A program made the translations under genes and the position numbers. DNA of 62,500 nucleotides from Mesostigma viride (Eukaryota > Streptophyta > Mesostigmatophyceae > Mesostigmatales > Mesostigmataceae), in NCBI GenBank assembly GCA_009746045.1, contig RPFO01002179.1, forward strand, positions 1-62,500, given 5' to 3'. The notes under the pieces are model-generated. The model ran no database searches, was not told where the DNA came from, and saw nothing but the letters and a program-made list of their open reading frames with translations. This document shows positions 40,364 through 53,400 of the stretch, in pieces (the first letter of the stretch is position 1; each line of letters begins with the position of its first letter).

Positions 40364-42680
40364 GGGGACGTGGCGCGCCGAATGATTTCTGCGCCAAAAA
40401 ATCCGCGGTACCATCGGTAAGGAGTATAATGTGTGCCCGGACCGCTCAACCCTCGCGGAGGTAGCCATGGTGGCTTGCCTTTAGGCAATATTAATCGATA
40501 TTGCATCTGAAAAGCTAGAAAAAATGCATGAATCTCGCAGAAGATTAGTTGATGACCTCATTTCATGGCGAAAAGTTTGCGGTTTGCAATATTGCTCATT
40601 TCTCTAACGGCTACGGGCGCGGGGGTCCAGGATATATTTTCTCTTGCGGATCATGAAATTTAATGCAGGTTTACGGCAGCGATTGTGAGGCAGCGTAGGC
40701 TCTAAAGAGCGATTATGAAGCTAACTTAATGGTGTTGTCGAGTTTGTGCCTAAGCTTCCCGGTTTCTTTTACATTTCCGGCATTCAAGGTAAGAACCTAC
40801 GCAGGCCTGCGCATGTCGCCTTCGACGTATTCACGGAAGGCGCACCTTCCTTGTTCGCCTGATCAATGGATGATGTCTTTTATTGTTCGCACTTGCGTGC
40901 CAGTTTATGCATGAAACATTTCCACGCAGGCAGGTGCATTAACGTCGGCCTTTCGCCTTTTTTTTTTGGCAGTTTCCCTGCAGGAAGCCCTCCATTTCTT
41001 TCGGTTGCATCGTCAGATTCCTAGCTATTTCGTACAATATCGTGTAGTTTGTGGCTGGCATGCTAAAGGCGCCGAGGTCAAGTTGTTGGTAATGTGTTGG
41101 CATTTGTTTTCCATAATCCTTTGGACATGAGCTTGCTCAGACGCTTTGTTTTGTGCCGGATCTGACACGCCTGTTTTAGTAACGACATCCGGCATGTGCC
41201 TAGAGGCTAACAAGCTGGCATCAGCTTCTTAGCAAACTACCATGTTGGAAAGGAAGGTGAGAGTGGTTCTTTTGCTGGCCATACTGCATGAGTGGCCTTG
41301 CATTAGATAGGTGTTTCCATTGCTTTCCTAGAGCTATAACCATTGAGACTTCCCTGCTATGTGTGCAGCAAGGCAAGCTGGATATGATGTGAATGCATGG
41401 CAGACAGCATGTATGATTTGCTGCCAACTTTGCAGGCTGCAGTTGCCTCTATTGCTTGGGCAGTCTTTCTAAGGTTTTTACACGTATACTTGCTGAGTTC
41501 TTGGCATAAATTTACATGGTAATCTTGGGCTGAGCATAGTGTATGCTCTCTTGGTGCATGTATGCCAAGCGATGGTGTTGCTATTCTGATTTGGCACGCC
41601 GCAAAGGTGAAAACCATTTGCGTTCAGTGCCGGTCCGCGGAAAACGCGATCTGCAAATGAATCCAGGCCGGAATCGAACTGGGGACTTCTCGCACCAACT
41701 TTTGCTGACTATAGGACGGACGTCTCCGGATCCTAAGGCATCGCCAACTGACACCTACAGTCATCCGCAAAAGTTCTCCTTTCCGGGGAGTGATGCAAGC
41801 CTTTCGGATTTGGTACTAGATAAATCATTCGAGATCTGTGTGTGTAGGAGTACTACACACGTGTCCACTCGAGACTTGTTCAGTCTCGAAACGTGAGACG
41901 GGCTGAACACGGCTGGAACCTTCTTGAGAAGGGGGCGTAGCCGGTACTATCGAGATCAGCCAAGCGTATATTCTGATTTGGCACGCCGCAAAGGTGAAAA
42001 CCATTTGCGTTCAGTGTTGCTATGCCCACGCTGGCAAGGCTGGCCATGCTGAGGGCAGGGGAGGGCAGATGAGGTGCCTAGCCTTTTCTTATGTTGTGTG
42101 ATCGAGTTGGGCATGTTTTTTGGCTTCTTGGATGGAAAACATCATGTCTAGGTGGCCTTATACACAGAAAAGCCTCATTTACCGTATGTTCATGTTTTAG
42201 CACGCAAAACCTTATAACTTGAGCTAGACTTGTCGGAATGACCTGGGACCACTGCTGTCCCCCTGTTAGCCGGATTTTCGCTTGATTTTGTGGCCTTATC
42301 TGAAGTGTGTATGATATGTTTATTCCCAATGTCCGGGAAAAAGACCTGTTTTGCAGGATTTAATAACTGTTCAAGGTTTTGCCATTTCCATTATGTAAAT
42401 AGCTCAGCAAGCTACACACTCAGGGAACTACAAATGGTTGATTTTTGGTTGCCAACAAATGTGTGCATTGGCTGGGGCATACCCAGCCCTAATTAGCGTC
42501 TTATTTTATTTATATCGCAATATTGGCGTATACTTGGGGGTAGTTTCCCCAACAAGTGCATGGACAACTCACAAGAGATGTTATTTAGTGCCCCCAATCA
42601 TATTTCAGCATTGTGCAAATGAATTTCAAGTGTTATTACCATAGGTCAATTTTTAAGGTTTTTGGGGGTGCCACCTCCCC
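40364..42680 (+). mobile_element. TTAA/GGGGA-family transposon, copy C
   Basis: Left end TTAA (40360-40363) then GGGGACGTGGCGCGCC. Right end GGGGGTGCCACCTCCCC, followed by TGAA, a one-base change from TTAA. Inverted relative to, and closely similar to, copy E. The common small frame MVLSSLCLSFPVSFTFPAFK (from 40729) is followed by a GTAAGAACC splice-like donor. The element is about 1930 bp without the insertion at 41630-42016. Confidence 0.87.
41583..42016 (-). mobile_element. 340-bp insertion in copy C flanked by 47-bp direct repeats, SINE-like
   Basis: A 47-bp sequence beginning ATTCTGATTTGGCACGCCGC occurs at 41583-41629 and again at 41970-42016. The 340 bp between are absent from copy E. 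On the minus strand this insert includes CCCCAGTTCGATTCCGG, a B-box/T-arm-like sequence (about 41671-41690), so it may be a tRNA-related SINE. A 47-bp duplication is long for a TSD. A repair-mediated duplication is the alternative. Confidence 0.5.
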
Positions 42681-42684
42681 TGAA

Positions 42685-44946
42685 GTAATGATGCACGGGA
42701 CCGGTAAGTAGGTAAGTACTTGCGTGTCATGCGCATGGGCATGCCACGGAGTACTATGCTAATCTCATTTAGAAAAAAAATTACACGAAACTTACGAATA
42801 GCGTCTGCATCATGCCCCCGGGACCCGTGAAACACATGTAGAATGCAAACACACACCCTAGTACAAAAGCTGGCATTCCACGACAATCATACAAGGTCCC
42901 AGAGCCAACTAGATACGCCAATCCTCAGCCACTCATGCATCGTCAGGCTGCCAAATTGCCTAAGGTGGACGATGTGCACGCAATCGTGGTAGAGCTAATA
43001 AGAAAATTGACTGCGCCACGTGGATGGTCAGCAGATATGCTTTTGTATTTTCCATCATCGCCATGCACAGTGCAATGACAAAAATGTCTTTTACACCACC
43101 AAAGTCACGCCTCCACTTAGAGGACATGGATCAGCTACCTAGTACTAGAATCCCATGCCCGTAACTAATTGACCAAGAAATGAGGGTAAGTGCCCTTCCC
43201 CCCGGCCTCTTCTCTCAAACAGAAGCTGGCTTGTCCAAGACTATAAGGGCTTTCCTACACATGGGGCCAAGACATGGCGGTGATACGGGTGCGAACAATC
43301 GGTGATGAGAGGCCAGTGATGAGAACAGCTGGGGCAAGCAGGAAGGTAGAGGAGGAGCCAGCAACAAACTGCCTGTGAAGTATGGGCCAGATGATAGGTT
43401 GCAGACACCTGCATTGAACTTGCGAGATATCAATGGGTTGCAGCAACAATGCGCATCCATGGCCCGCCCTGTTCAGATGAATTATTTCATGTTAGACTAC
43501 CCATGTGACATGAGGCTAAAATATGCCCTGACACTCTCTGGCTAAATATCAACCATTTTTGTCTATCAACTATGTACGTCCCATGGGGTGTACAGATTAA
43601 TATAATAACATTTCAATGATCAAGGACCGCTTACCTGGTGTTAATCGATGACCTCAGATGCGCTGTGGAGGGCATGCGGTTGTCCCAGGCCTGCAAGGGG
43701 ACCAATGGAGGAGACCCGACACATTCCAGATGGTTGATGCATGTTGAGCCGCTTGATGCAGGTGTCCATGGCGCAGAGGGGCACGCACCCAATCATCATG
43801 AGAGGCACGATGGCAAGACGGAATACACCGAAATGCCAGATTGTCTCCTCAACTCGAGGCATTTGTGCAGGTACGGGCTTGCGATGGCAAGCAAAATGGA
43901 TGGTTCCCAACTAATAACTCACACACATGTCTTGATGCCCCATGCCCCCTGCTGTGGCAAGACCAGACTTGCTAGGGTAGTTACACGCAGTATGCCGCAT
44001 ATTACTACGTAGGAGTTGCCTTCCATGACAGCACGCCATGGGGATCCAGGTCCAAGGTTCACACACTGAACGAGCACGGATGGATGCCACACGAGAGCAG
44101 AGAGCTTCAAACACGAGCATGACCATGGCTTGCGTACTCTGTAGTAATGACCAGCACCGCGTTAAAGCACATGACAGGCTTCCAAGCATGTGATGTTGGG
44201 GCGCCCTGACTTGGCACATGGCGTGCGTGCCCCAGGACACCATGGAGCCGCGATTCGTGGCGCAGCTGATAATTCTTCCCAAACAGAACCAGATGAGAAA
44301 GACGTCGGAGGCCGGCACAATAACTCAACAAATGCGATATAAAGGGCCCCGATTGATGGAATTTCAGTCATATCCTGATCCCTTCTCATATGCATCACAC
44401 ATATGAGAGCACGCACGGCATAAAGCCGTACAGTGCTTTCCTTTCTGATAACTGGTATGAAACATATTTGGCACTGTAATGTAAACCTAAAAATTTCCAT
44501 CTCCATTCATTTCCATCGTCCTGAACGACTGGACAACCGCGGATAAGATACCAGCAGGCTCAAGCTACCATGGTCCGGATTCTCCAGAAGTCTGGCCTGC
44601 GCTGGTTGTCTCATCGGTACTTGGCTTGCTTTCAATCTATGTGGCAGTGCTGTACCTATGTGTATACATGGTAGCTCCCCAAGGTACTATTAGACCACAC
44701 TGGTATGGGCTTGTGGTATCCTGACTGGCGTGGTCAACACCAACAGTGCCGGCAAATTGCAGATCTACCATCTGTGGCCGGCAAAATGCTGTAACACCGC
44801 GAAGTCGAGCCCGCGGTAATCTGGCGAAGCACATTTCGGTGAATTTGCGAAGCTGGTCTATTTGGACAGCGTGTGAAGAGGGGACGCCATTTGAGCATGT
44901 TCATTGGCTTATAGTAGTTGGACAGTGGATCTTGGCGCAAAACACC
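42685..44946. other. Unassigned sequence, no gene recognised
   Basis: Mixed composition with only short, unrecognised frames on both strands (for example 43911-44318 minus). No repeats or transposon ends recognised. Confidence 0.4.
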
Positions 44947-44949
44947 TTA

Positions 44950-45300
44950 GGCCTGGTCCACATGGGCAAAATTCAGGTCCCGTCGGGAAAATTTTGCGGG
45001 CTGGCTCGCGCTGATGGAGGTTACAAATAGAATCCATCACCTGATTCCCTCCTGTAACCGTTCCAGTCCTTTTCCCACCCGGGATTGCCGAATTCCCGGG
45101 GGAAAATTTTTGGCCGGTAGACCCTCTACCGGCAAAAAATTTTCCCACAGGAATGCGCAGGAATGGGCTCAGAAAAGAAACAGCCAAGGTGACTTCCGCT
45201 GCTTCGCCCCCTGATACTATCTGTAACCCTGCGCAAGCCCGCGCCGAGAGGTTTTCCCCGACCGGGTTTGTTCCTGAATTTTGCCCGTGTGGACCAGGCC
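44950..45300. mobile_element. PIF/Harbinger-type MITE
   Basis: TSD TTA at 44947-44949 and 45301-45303. Terminal inverted repeats of about 30 bp start GGCCTGGTCCACATGGGC and end GCCCGTGTGGACCAGGCC, continuing with AAAATTCAGG on both sides. The centre holds a second hairpin (45100-45146: GGGAAAATTTTTGGCCGGTAG and its inverse). 351 bp, no coding. A three-base TTA target with GG-starting repeats is typical of Harbinger MITEs. Confidence 0.88.
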
Positions 45301-45303
45301 TTA

Positions 45304-47418
45304 CTCTGCGGCTAGGATGGTACGACAAAAACAGGGTTGAAGGATTTCTGGGAAACCAGAAGTCAAACTGTGACCCATCCATCCATCCATCCATCCGCCG
45401 AATTCGCGCATATTCGCGAGCATAAGGATGGCCTGCGAAATGTGCTCCGCCACTGTGTTCTTAACGTGCAAGTTCGAACGCACGTTACTTGATAATATTC
45501 GCCATAATCATGTCCAATGCCATGGTAGGGCCAATGCTACCCTACCTCCAAGGTCAGTTGGCACAGCACAGCCTTACCAAGAACTGCTTCCCTCGGTCCA
45601 CCGTATTCTTGGCGTATACGGCGTGTAACGTGTCTCCAATCAGTTCCAGTTTATCCTGCGCGGCAAATGACCACAGAAGTTATACATCGTAAAAAATGCC
45701 GAGGGTGGCGCACAAGCACGCTTCATCTGTCAAACCTTTGACTTCAATTTTTTCAGCCAAGGTAGTCTCGCACGCATCTGCGTCACGACACATATCCATG
45801 CGAAGGCGAATATAATTACCTGTAAATTTTGGTAATGGCTTTCTGCCCATTCCGGCCTGGGGGTTTCTATCCGTCGGAGGGTCGTTGTATGGGTGAAATT
45901 CTGGCGAGTCCCGCTATGGCTATGCGTGTGCGTGTGTATATGAGAACGGTAATAGCCTTCCCCAGGAGGCATGGTAAATGTGCCTTCCAAATTCCAAGTT
46001 GCCGGTCCAAGGTATGTTAGACCAGGAAAGAATCGGAGCGATGCATTACCAAGCCAAAATCAAACCCCATGGAGGGAAGAAGCGTTAACGCTGCGTTCTA
46101 AATCAAATCGTACACATAAATTTAGGTAATTCAAGGGATGCCGTCAAACAACGGCTCGTACTGTATAAATGGTTCTAGATCATCCTCCGGCATCCATATC
46201 CGTCGACTCGCGTAAACCACTTTCTGCCGATGGCATCAGATGGTGACCGTTAGGCGTTGGCAGCAGAACAAGCGGGTCGTATCCGGTTCAGTTCAGTTCA
46301 GTTCAGTTCAGTTCAGTTTATTCTTTCATTCCTACGCCGTCGTCTCCGCCCTCCTGGTCAGTCATCACTCATCACTCATCAGTCTGTGTTTCCACTTTCT
46401 TTTCTCTGCTGCCCATGTGGGACACAACAACAACAACAACTTTCCACACTTGACTTCGAGTCTTCGACTACTGTATGCCAAGCCAATTGGCCGAAATGTG
46501 CGCTAAATACTTTTCGCGAACTAGGTAAAATCGGTCCATTTCCTACGGACCTCTACGGACTAGGTGAAAATGGCCGGATTCCGAAATTTGCCTACGGATT
46601 TCCGAAATTTGCCTAGTTTTCGTTCGTTACAGTTGTGACGACAAAATTCAACTGACAGCAAATAGGGAAAATAGGAACGGCGGTACGGCGAATAGCTATG
46701 AACATATGGCACCTTCCAAGTCCTGCACTGTTCCTTTTCCGTGCTGTGAGAGGGGCCAGGAACGGGCCAGGGGGGACGTGGAGAGGATACTGAAAGTCGG
46801 GAGATCCATTTCCACGGCGATCTTTAAGAATCCTCTCCCTTGGTAACATGGCGCTCATGATTGGAAGAACCACCGCCAAGTTTCTCGTAACACAGCCGCC
46901 ACATCCATGCCGGACATAAACATCACAGTCATGCCGGTGATCACTCTTTGCGTCATGCCAGTTGCTTTCATAGCCGCGTCCCTTACGTGCACAACCAGCC
47001 GCTCCACCACCACTTTCAGCCGCTTCACTACCACTGTCTTGTGCTGTCCGCCCCTGTGTATCAATTAGACAACCAGCTATGTCTAACCACGGCTGAAATA
47101 GTCCACTAATTATATTACGTTTCCTCCCTGGTTCAAAAAATCGTGCTGCGTATTTTTTTCCAGGGCTTTGCATCCCCGCATGCTCACTACAAAGCTCCTC
47201 TTGGTAACATCGGAGGACTCCGCTGGGTTTTCTTACAGCCCAGAGCTGGAGTTGCTCTGTACATTCCGTTAGCGGATCCCTGAGGCGCGAAATTTGTCTG
47301 ACGATTACTGGCACTAATTTGACGAGCATTCCGTCCATGCTTTGCATCCGGAGTGCCGTTGCCTTACTGGCTCTGTCATATATCTTAAGCGTGCTTTGCA
47401 CGTAAGTCCACAACAGCC
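45304..47418. other. Unassigned upstream region of the CPL-like gene
   Basis: No gene recognised. Contains a (GTTCA)7 microsatellite at 46286-46320 and a duplicated TTCCGAAATTTGCCTA motif near 46577-46615. Presumably includes the promoter and 5' untranslated region of the CPL-like gene, but no TATA or start site can be fixed. Confidence 0.35.
46286..46320. repeat. (GTTCA)7 microsatellite
   Basis: Six exact GTTCA units and a seventh with one change (GTTTA). Confidence 0.9.
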
Positions 47419-50400
47419 ATGCAATCCGGCAGCACGGGTCTTGGCCTCCCTCCAATGGAGCGTGGTCCAAGGCCCGCGCTTCTGCGCATCATGGACCAGG
47501 GTTCGTGCAGTGTCACGGTAACCCCTATCGGCAAGGGACTGGCCCCAGAGACTGAGATTCCTAGCCAGGTCTATGGGCGGAAAGGCTTTATCCGCGTCAC
47601 CTCAATGAGCACCCGACTCAAACGCCTGCATCCCCTCGTGGTTCTTCAGCAGATATGTTCAGGCCCAACGATCTCAGTAGAAGCCAGCCCCTTGTCAACG
47701 TTCGGCGATGTCTTGACGTTTGGCAGTGTGCATGAAGAATGTCTTCGGAACGGCCAGGTAATTGCACGCTCTACCTAGTGTATCAACATGGCTTTGCCCA
47801 TGCCTTGCAGGCAAACTGAATTGATAGCATGCACAGATGTTGCTCGTACTCTATCATGTCATAGACAAAAGTCAACTGCAATGTGTGGTTAGGCATGTGG
47901 GATTGGAGCAACCTGGCCCGGGCTCGATTCACAAGTTTTGAACTGTCTAGAAATGGAAGAGAAAAGTTGAAAATTTGAAAGAAAATTTCTCAGTTCTCGG
48001 TAGTTGCAGTAAGGGCGTAATATCCCTAGATCTGCCTGGGGTGCCCAAACCAGGGTTAGTCCACCTCGGTGGCAGTGTGGGCTGTGTAAACAAACCAACC
48101 TTGGCTAAATATTGTACAAATACGTTTCACAGCTGATTTATGATTGTGTCTGAATCTCAGATGGCAGGTGGAGATGTAGCTTCGGTGTTGTTGGGGAAAA
48201 TGTAAAAATTCCTTGGATGGTCGAGTCTGATATGTTGCCGGAGTAGGTGCAGGTTCCTTGCTTGGCAAGAAAAAGCAGCGATTGAACTTGGAGGATTGGG
48301 CCTTCTGTCATCCCAGAGGACATGCAATTTGGTTGCTTGTTGGCAAGAAAAAGCTAGCCTGGGCTGGCTAGTTGTGAAAAGATAAGTTTGCTGATGCATG
48401 CTGCACACAATCGCACACTTGTGTAGTGGGAGAATGCCCCCGCACAAGGGCTATAGGCAGTTACCCACGCAAATGGCCTCTAGGCAGTAGCTTCGGCTGC
48501 CAGCAGCGTCCATGCCTGTGTGCATGCCTGGCTGCTGGTGTGCGTCAGGGAATTGCAGTGGCCAGGGTGGCCCAGGGGGCCATGGGGGATGGCTGTCAGT
48601 TGATGCTGCCAAATCGTCTGGGGGGTGTACCTCTGAAAGGATGGTCTATATCATTTAGGAAATTCTTAGGGGGGCGTCCTAGCAGGCCAGAGAAATGAAA
48701 TGGTACAGTCCGTTGTCGGTAAAATTTTCTGTGGAAAATCATAGGGGGTAGTCCTTTTCTGTGAAATAATGGGGGGTAATCCAACATCTGAAAATTGGTA
48801 GAATCCAAAGTTTGGGAAATCCATAGAGAGAGTCCGTTTCTGGTAAGTCCGTAGGGGTTACCCAGTTTCTGGGGAATCAAAGGGGCTAGTCTGTTGTTTG
48901 GGGGACGTACCTTTTTTGGGTAATCCGCTTTCTGGAAAGTGAGTGCAGGTTAATCCAATTTCCGGGAAGTATATCTGGCGCGATAGAATTTCTGGGAAGT
49001 TGGTGGAAGGCAATCCAATTTTTGGTGAATCCGGGCAGGATGACACGGGAGAGACAATTTCTGGGAAGCCCGTAGGGAACAACCCAATTTCTGGGCAATC
49101 ATAGGGGTTAGTTTGCTTTCTGGGGAGTCTGTGGGGGCACTCCATTTTCTGGGAAATTGGAAGGGGGCATCCAACGTCTGGGCAGTTCTTGGGTGTGGGT
49201 AAGCCAATGTCCAGGAAATAGTAGGGAATAATCTTGTTTTTGACAAGTCCGTGGGGTGGTTCTCCAATCTCTGCGAAACTGTAGAGCATAATCCAAATTT
49301 CTAAGAAAGTTTGTGGGAGGGCAATCCTTTGTCTGGGAAGCTTGTGAAGGGCCATCCTTGGATAAGGCTGCCACATGGCGTCTATACCACCGTACTGGAT
49401 GCCCTGGAATCACCCTGACTCGACCGGCTGTCCCTTGTTTTCCACCCGGCCCTGCTTGGCCCACCCCTGCTGTCTTTTTGGCCCCGCACCCTGCCACGCG
49501 TTCCCCGATTCCCTTCCCCCGCCCTTCCCCTCTCTCCCCCCCCGTCCCTTATTGGATGCCACACTCAGACGCTTGTGGTAGACGCAGGGGACACCCACGA
49601 TCTGCACCTGGTGGCCATGCCCGCACGGCCCCCCGCTGGAGACACCGATGCGTTTCCAGCAGTGCCCCCCCTGGTCGCCTTCTGGGGCTTCCTGTGCGAG
49701 CGCGATGCATACCCAGTAAACGCGTCCCTGATGGAGCAGCGGCTGCTGGCACTGGTGCTGGATCTCGACGATACACTCGTGGTCGCCGCATCCTCCAGCT
49801 CCCTGGCCGAGCGTCTCATCATGTACAAGAAGAAGCTCGCAGTGGTGTTGGCAGCGATCGAGGAGCATGGCGCAGGCAATGCGGCGCTCGAGGCACGGCG
49901 TGCCGGCCTCCAGCATGAGATCAGTGTGATGGAGGCGGACATGCGCATGCTGGAGGAGTTCTCTGCGTTTGACAGCATCACACTCATGGGGGAGGAGGGC
50001 GGCCGGGGCGTGGTCAAGAAGGCAGCAACCTGGGAGGTGGCGACGCTCACCGATGGGACGCCTGTACGACGCCCCGTGATTAGGCTCAAGGAGGGGAATG
50101 TTGTGTTGACGAGGATAGATCCAAAGGTGGGTGCGACGCACGTGTGGGCATCCCCAGGCACCATGGCCGCCTGCGGGCACTGCGGGTCATAATTGGTCAC
50201 GTGTCCCCCCCCTTGTACTACTTGTGTGTTTGAGTATGGTGACTCGCAATTCTTGTACTAACAACTAATGTTGACTGATCCTCCGCATGATGTACACACA
50301 CACAAGCATGCATGCCCAGGCATGCATGCTTGCCTGTGTGGGTATTTTCCGTGCCCCCTGCCCTTGCTCCTGCCCCTGCCCCTGCCCCTGCCCCTGCCCC

Positions 50401-53400
50401 TGCCCCTGCCCCTGCCCCCGCCCCGCCCCCGCCCCGCCCCGCCCCCGCCCCGCCCCCGCCCCCGCCCCCGCCCCCGCCCCCGCCCCCGCCCCCGCCCCGC
50501 CCCGCCCCCGCCCCGCCCCCCCCCCGCCCCGCCCCGCCCCGCCGCCCGCCCCGCCCCCGCCCCCGCCCCCGCCCCGCCCCCGCCCCGCCCCGCCCGCCCC
50601 GCCCCGCCCGCCCCGCCCCGCCCCCGCCCCCGCCCCGCCCCGCCCCGCCCCCGCCCCGCCCCCGCCCCGCCCCCGCCCCCGCCCCCGCCCCGCCCCCGCC
50701 CCCGCCCCGCCCCGCCCCCGCCCCCGCCCCCGCCCGCCCCTGCCCCTGCCCTTGCACCCGCACCCACACCCGCCCCTAGTGGATATGCCCGCATGAGTGC
50801 CCATGCGCAGTCTCGTACCAGTGCTGATGCCGGAGCCGCTGTTACTGGTGCTGTTGTTGGTGGTGCTGGTGCTGGTGGTGGTGGTGGTGGTGCTGCTGCT
50901 GCTGTTGTTGGCAGTGCTGTTGTAGGTGCTGTTGTTGGTGCTGTTGTTGGTCCTGCGGCGGCGGCGGATTCTGCTGCTGCTACTGCTGCTGGTCTTGTTG
51001 GCTTTTGTTCGTGCATTCTCACTGTAGGCATTGCTTGCGCTGCAGTTGCCAGGCACATGTTGATGAATTACTGGTACTAGCCTCCATGCAGGTGACATAT
51101 TCTGACCGCAGGTTGAACTCCTACAGGTATGGCCATCTGAACTGGGGTACTGAAATAATGAATCCCCGCCACAAAGTGCACACTAAATGTCGCTGATTGT
51201 ATAAATAATCCGACAACGCCTATTTAGTGTAACTTGTGGTAACTTAGTTAAGTACGTTTCGCTTATGTCAAGATCGCATGGCCCCAGTTACCGGCATGAT
51301 TAGTTTGTGGCAGTGAGAGCCATACTCAAGTGATGTCAGACTGGGGAGCCAGAACACGACTTCGTAGCTTGTTCTTCACGTCCCTGTAAGTGAAGTGCAG
51401 TGGTTGGGGTAGCCACAACCAAGTTTGATGTACTGGGGCAGTGTGCCCTCGTTGTCATGGCACCTGCGTGGCAGCAGTATCCAATCAAGGACCGGCGACT
51501 CCCCTACGGGAGTGTCGCAGGAGAGTGGTCACATGTCTATAGGGGGGTTTCTGTGGTATCGAGAAAAAGGAAACCTCCCTTTTCCATGGTAACCAACTGG
51601 GAGAAATGGGGTCCTCCATGGGATTTGCCCATGGTAATCTCATGGTGATCACAAGCATGATGCGCAGCTCATGGTGCATAGGCTGGCTTTAGTGTCCAAG
51701 CAGGGTCCAAATGCAGGGCTTTGTGTCCATGTCCTGCGCGGTTCAATAGCCGGCACAACGAGCCTGTGGTCGGCAGCCACGTCTTGTGGCTAGGATCCTT
51801 CTCAAAACTGGACGCGAACACAGAGGGAATTCGCCAGCGCCGCAACATTAGGCCTCTTATATTTACCTATAATGTCAGTGATTGTGCTAGTCGTTGCAGT
51901 CATTTCCCAGGAACGTCTCCACATTTACAAAAACTCAATTATTGACTCTTGGTGCGCCAAGCTCCGTTCATACGTCGCCATCTCTAGAAATGGAGTGTGG
52001 CTCTTAAAGTGTGGTTTGCCAGTTTGTATTAGATGTACATTCGCTTATTTTATTCCTGGGGATAATTCCGTGCAATCAGTACCCAGAGTGCCTTGGATGT
52101 AATGGTATAAGAGATTGAACAGGGCAAATGCTTGGAAGAGCCACCAACTCTTGTTTCTGCAATGTTGCTTTCTAATTTTTTTTTAAAAAAATGGTTTTCC
52201 TTTTTGACCTACTCCAAAAAATTCTTTTCGCTTCGTTCAATCGGTTGCAAGAATTAAACTTTAAAAATAAGAATAATAGAATGTTGGCTAATGTAGTATT
52301 CTGGTTTCAAAGCTCTGTTATATTAAGGCAAGCTTTGCAAACTCAGCCAAAGCCACACCAATTTTTTTTTTTTTCTGGGTAAGACATGTAGAAAATGCTA
52401 TGCGAACTGCAAGTCCACTTGGTCAGGCAGAACTAGGTTGGCTCCCGCTCTGTTCCAAGCGGCCTTGACAACTGTTAGCGTATCTGGCCCGAGTTAGGTT
52501 GGCATAAGATAGGAACTTGGGGTGAAAGGAACAAAGTACTGTTGATACCAAAATTTACAAATGCAAAGTAGTTAAAAACTATCCTAAATTTACCAGAGGA
52601 TGCAAGGCCTGGAAGTCACCCCCATTTTGGTGAAGGCACCCCAGAGCTGTCGTTGGGCCAACCCTAGACAGCCTATGGGGGAGGACACGAATTCCGAGTC
52701 GACAAGCTTGCCCAATCAGGTCTAGCCCGTAGGCATCTGTGATATTTCAGAAAAGGCGTGGACTCAACCAAGTATTTATCTTCCTTCTATAGTCCGTAAC
52801 CTATTTGAGTTCCTAGTCGCCACTGCTAATGGGATGTGTATGCGCGTGGTCGGCACTGGCAGCTGTCACTGCATGCCGAGTAGCGGGCGTCTGCGTGGCC
52901 CACACATGGCCGTGGGGAGTGGCAAAACAGTTGTGAAGTCAATAGCTACAGAAAATTTGAACGTCTTTTTATTAGGATGTGCCGATGTGGTCCAAATTTG
53001 TAATTTACTTTATCAACTTTTACATCGGGTTTTGTAGGATCTATTAGTTGTAATCCTGACGTAAGGCTTTGTACTGGGAATAGATGCAAGTGTGGTCGTA
53101 GAATTTAAGAAGTTGCACATAGCATTGTGAATTTTCCTCTTTGGATCATGTTGGTCGCTCATGGCAGCTAGCTAACTGTTCTACTACTTGCGGAACCGAG
53201 CTGCCCCTGGCCATACTGCGTAGATCCATCGGGGTTAGTGCTCCGTGACTCCCCAACGGGGGCACGAGTTTAATTAATTAATTAATGAATTAATGAATTA
53301 ATACTGCGTAGATCCGCCATAAAAATCCACCTGGCTCGCAAGTCACCTGCTGCTGTAGTGTCTGCTACCATATGGCTCACTTAGGCTCGACTAGCGCTTG

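Noticed and set aside
46613-47470. 285-codon minus-strand ORF
   Set aside because: No known domain, overlaps the first CPL exon, and no repeats of it elsewhere; likely chance, though I cannot exclude a divergent gene.
48596-49497. Minus-strand Pro-rich ORFs in the 48.6-49.5 kb region
   Set aside because: Follow the period of the intron minisatellite.
50218-51098. Gly/Ala/Arg and Pro/Arg frames of up to 277 codons
   Set aside because: Translation of the C-rich and GGTGCTGTT repeats in a CPL intron.
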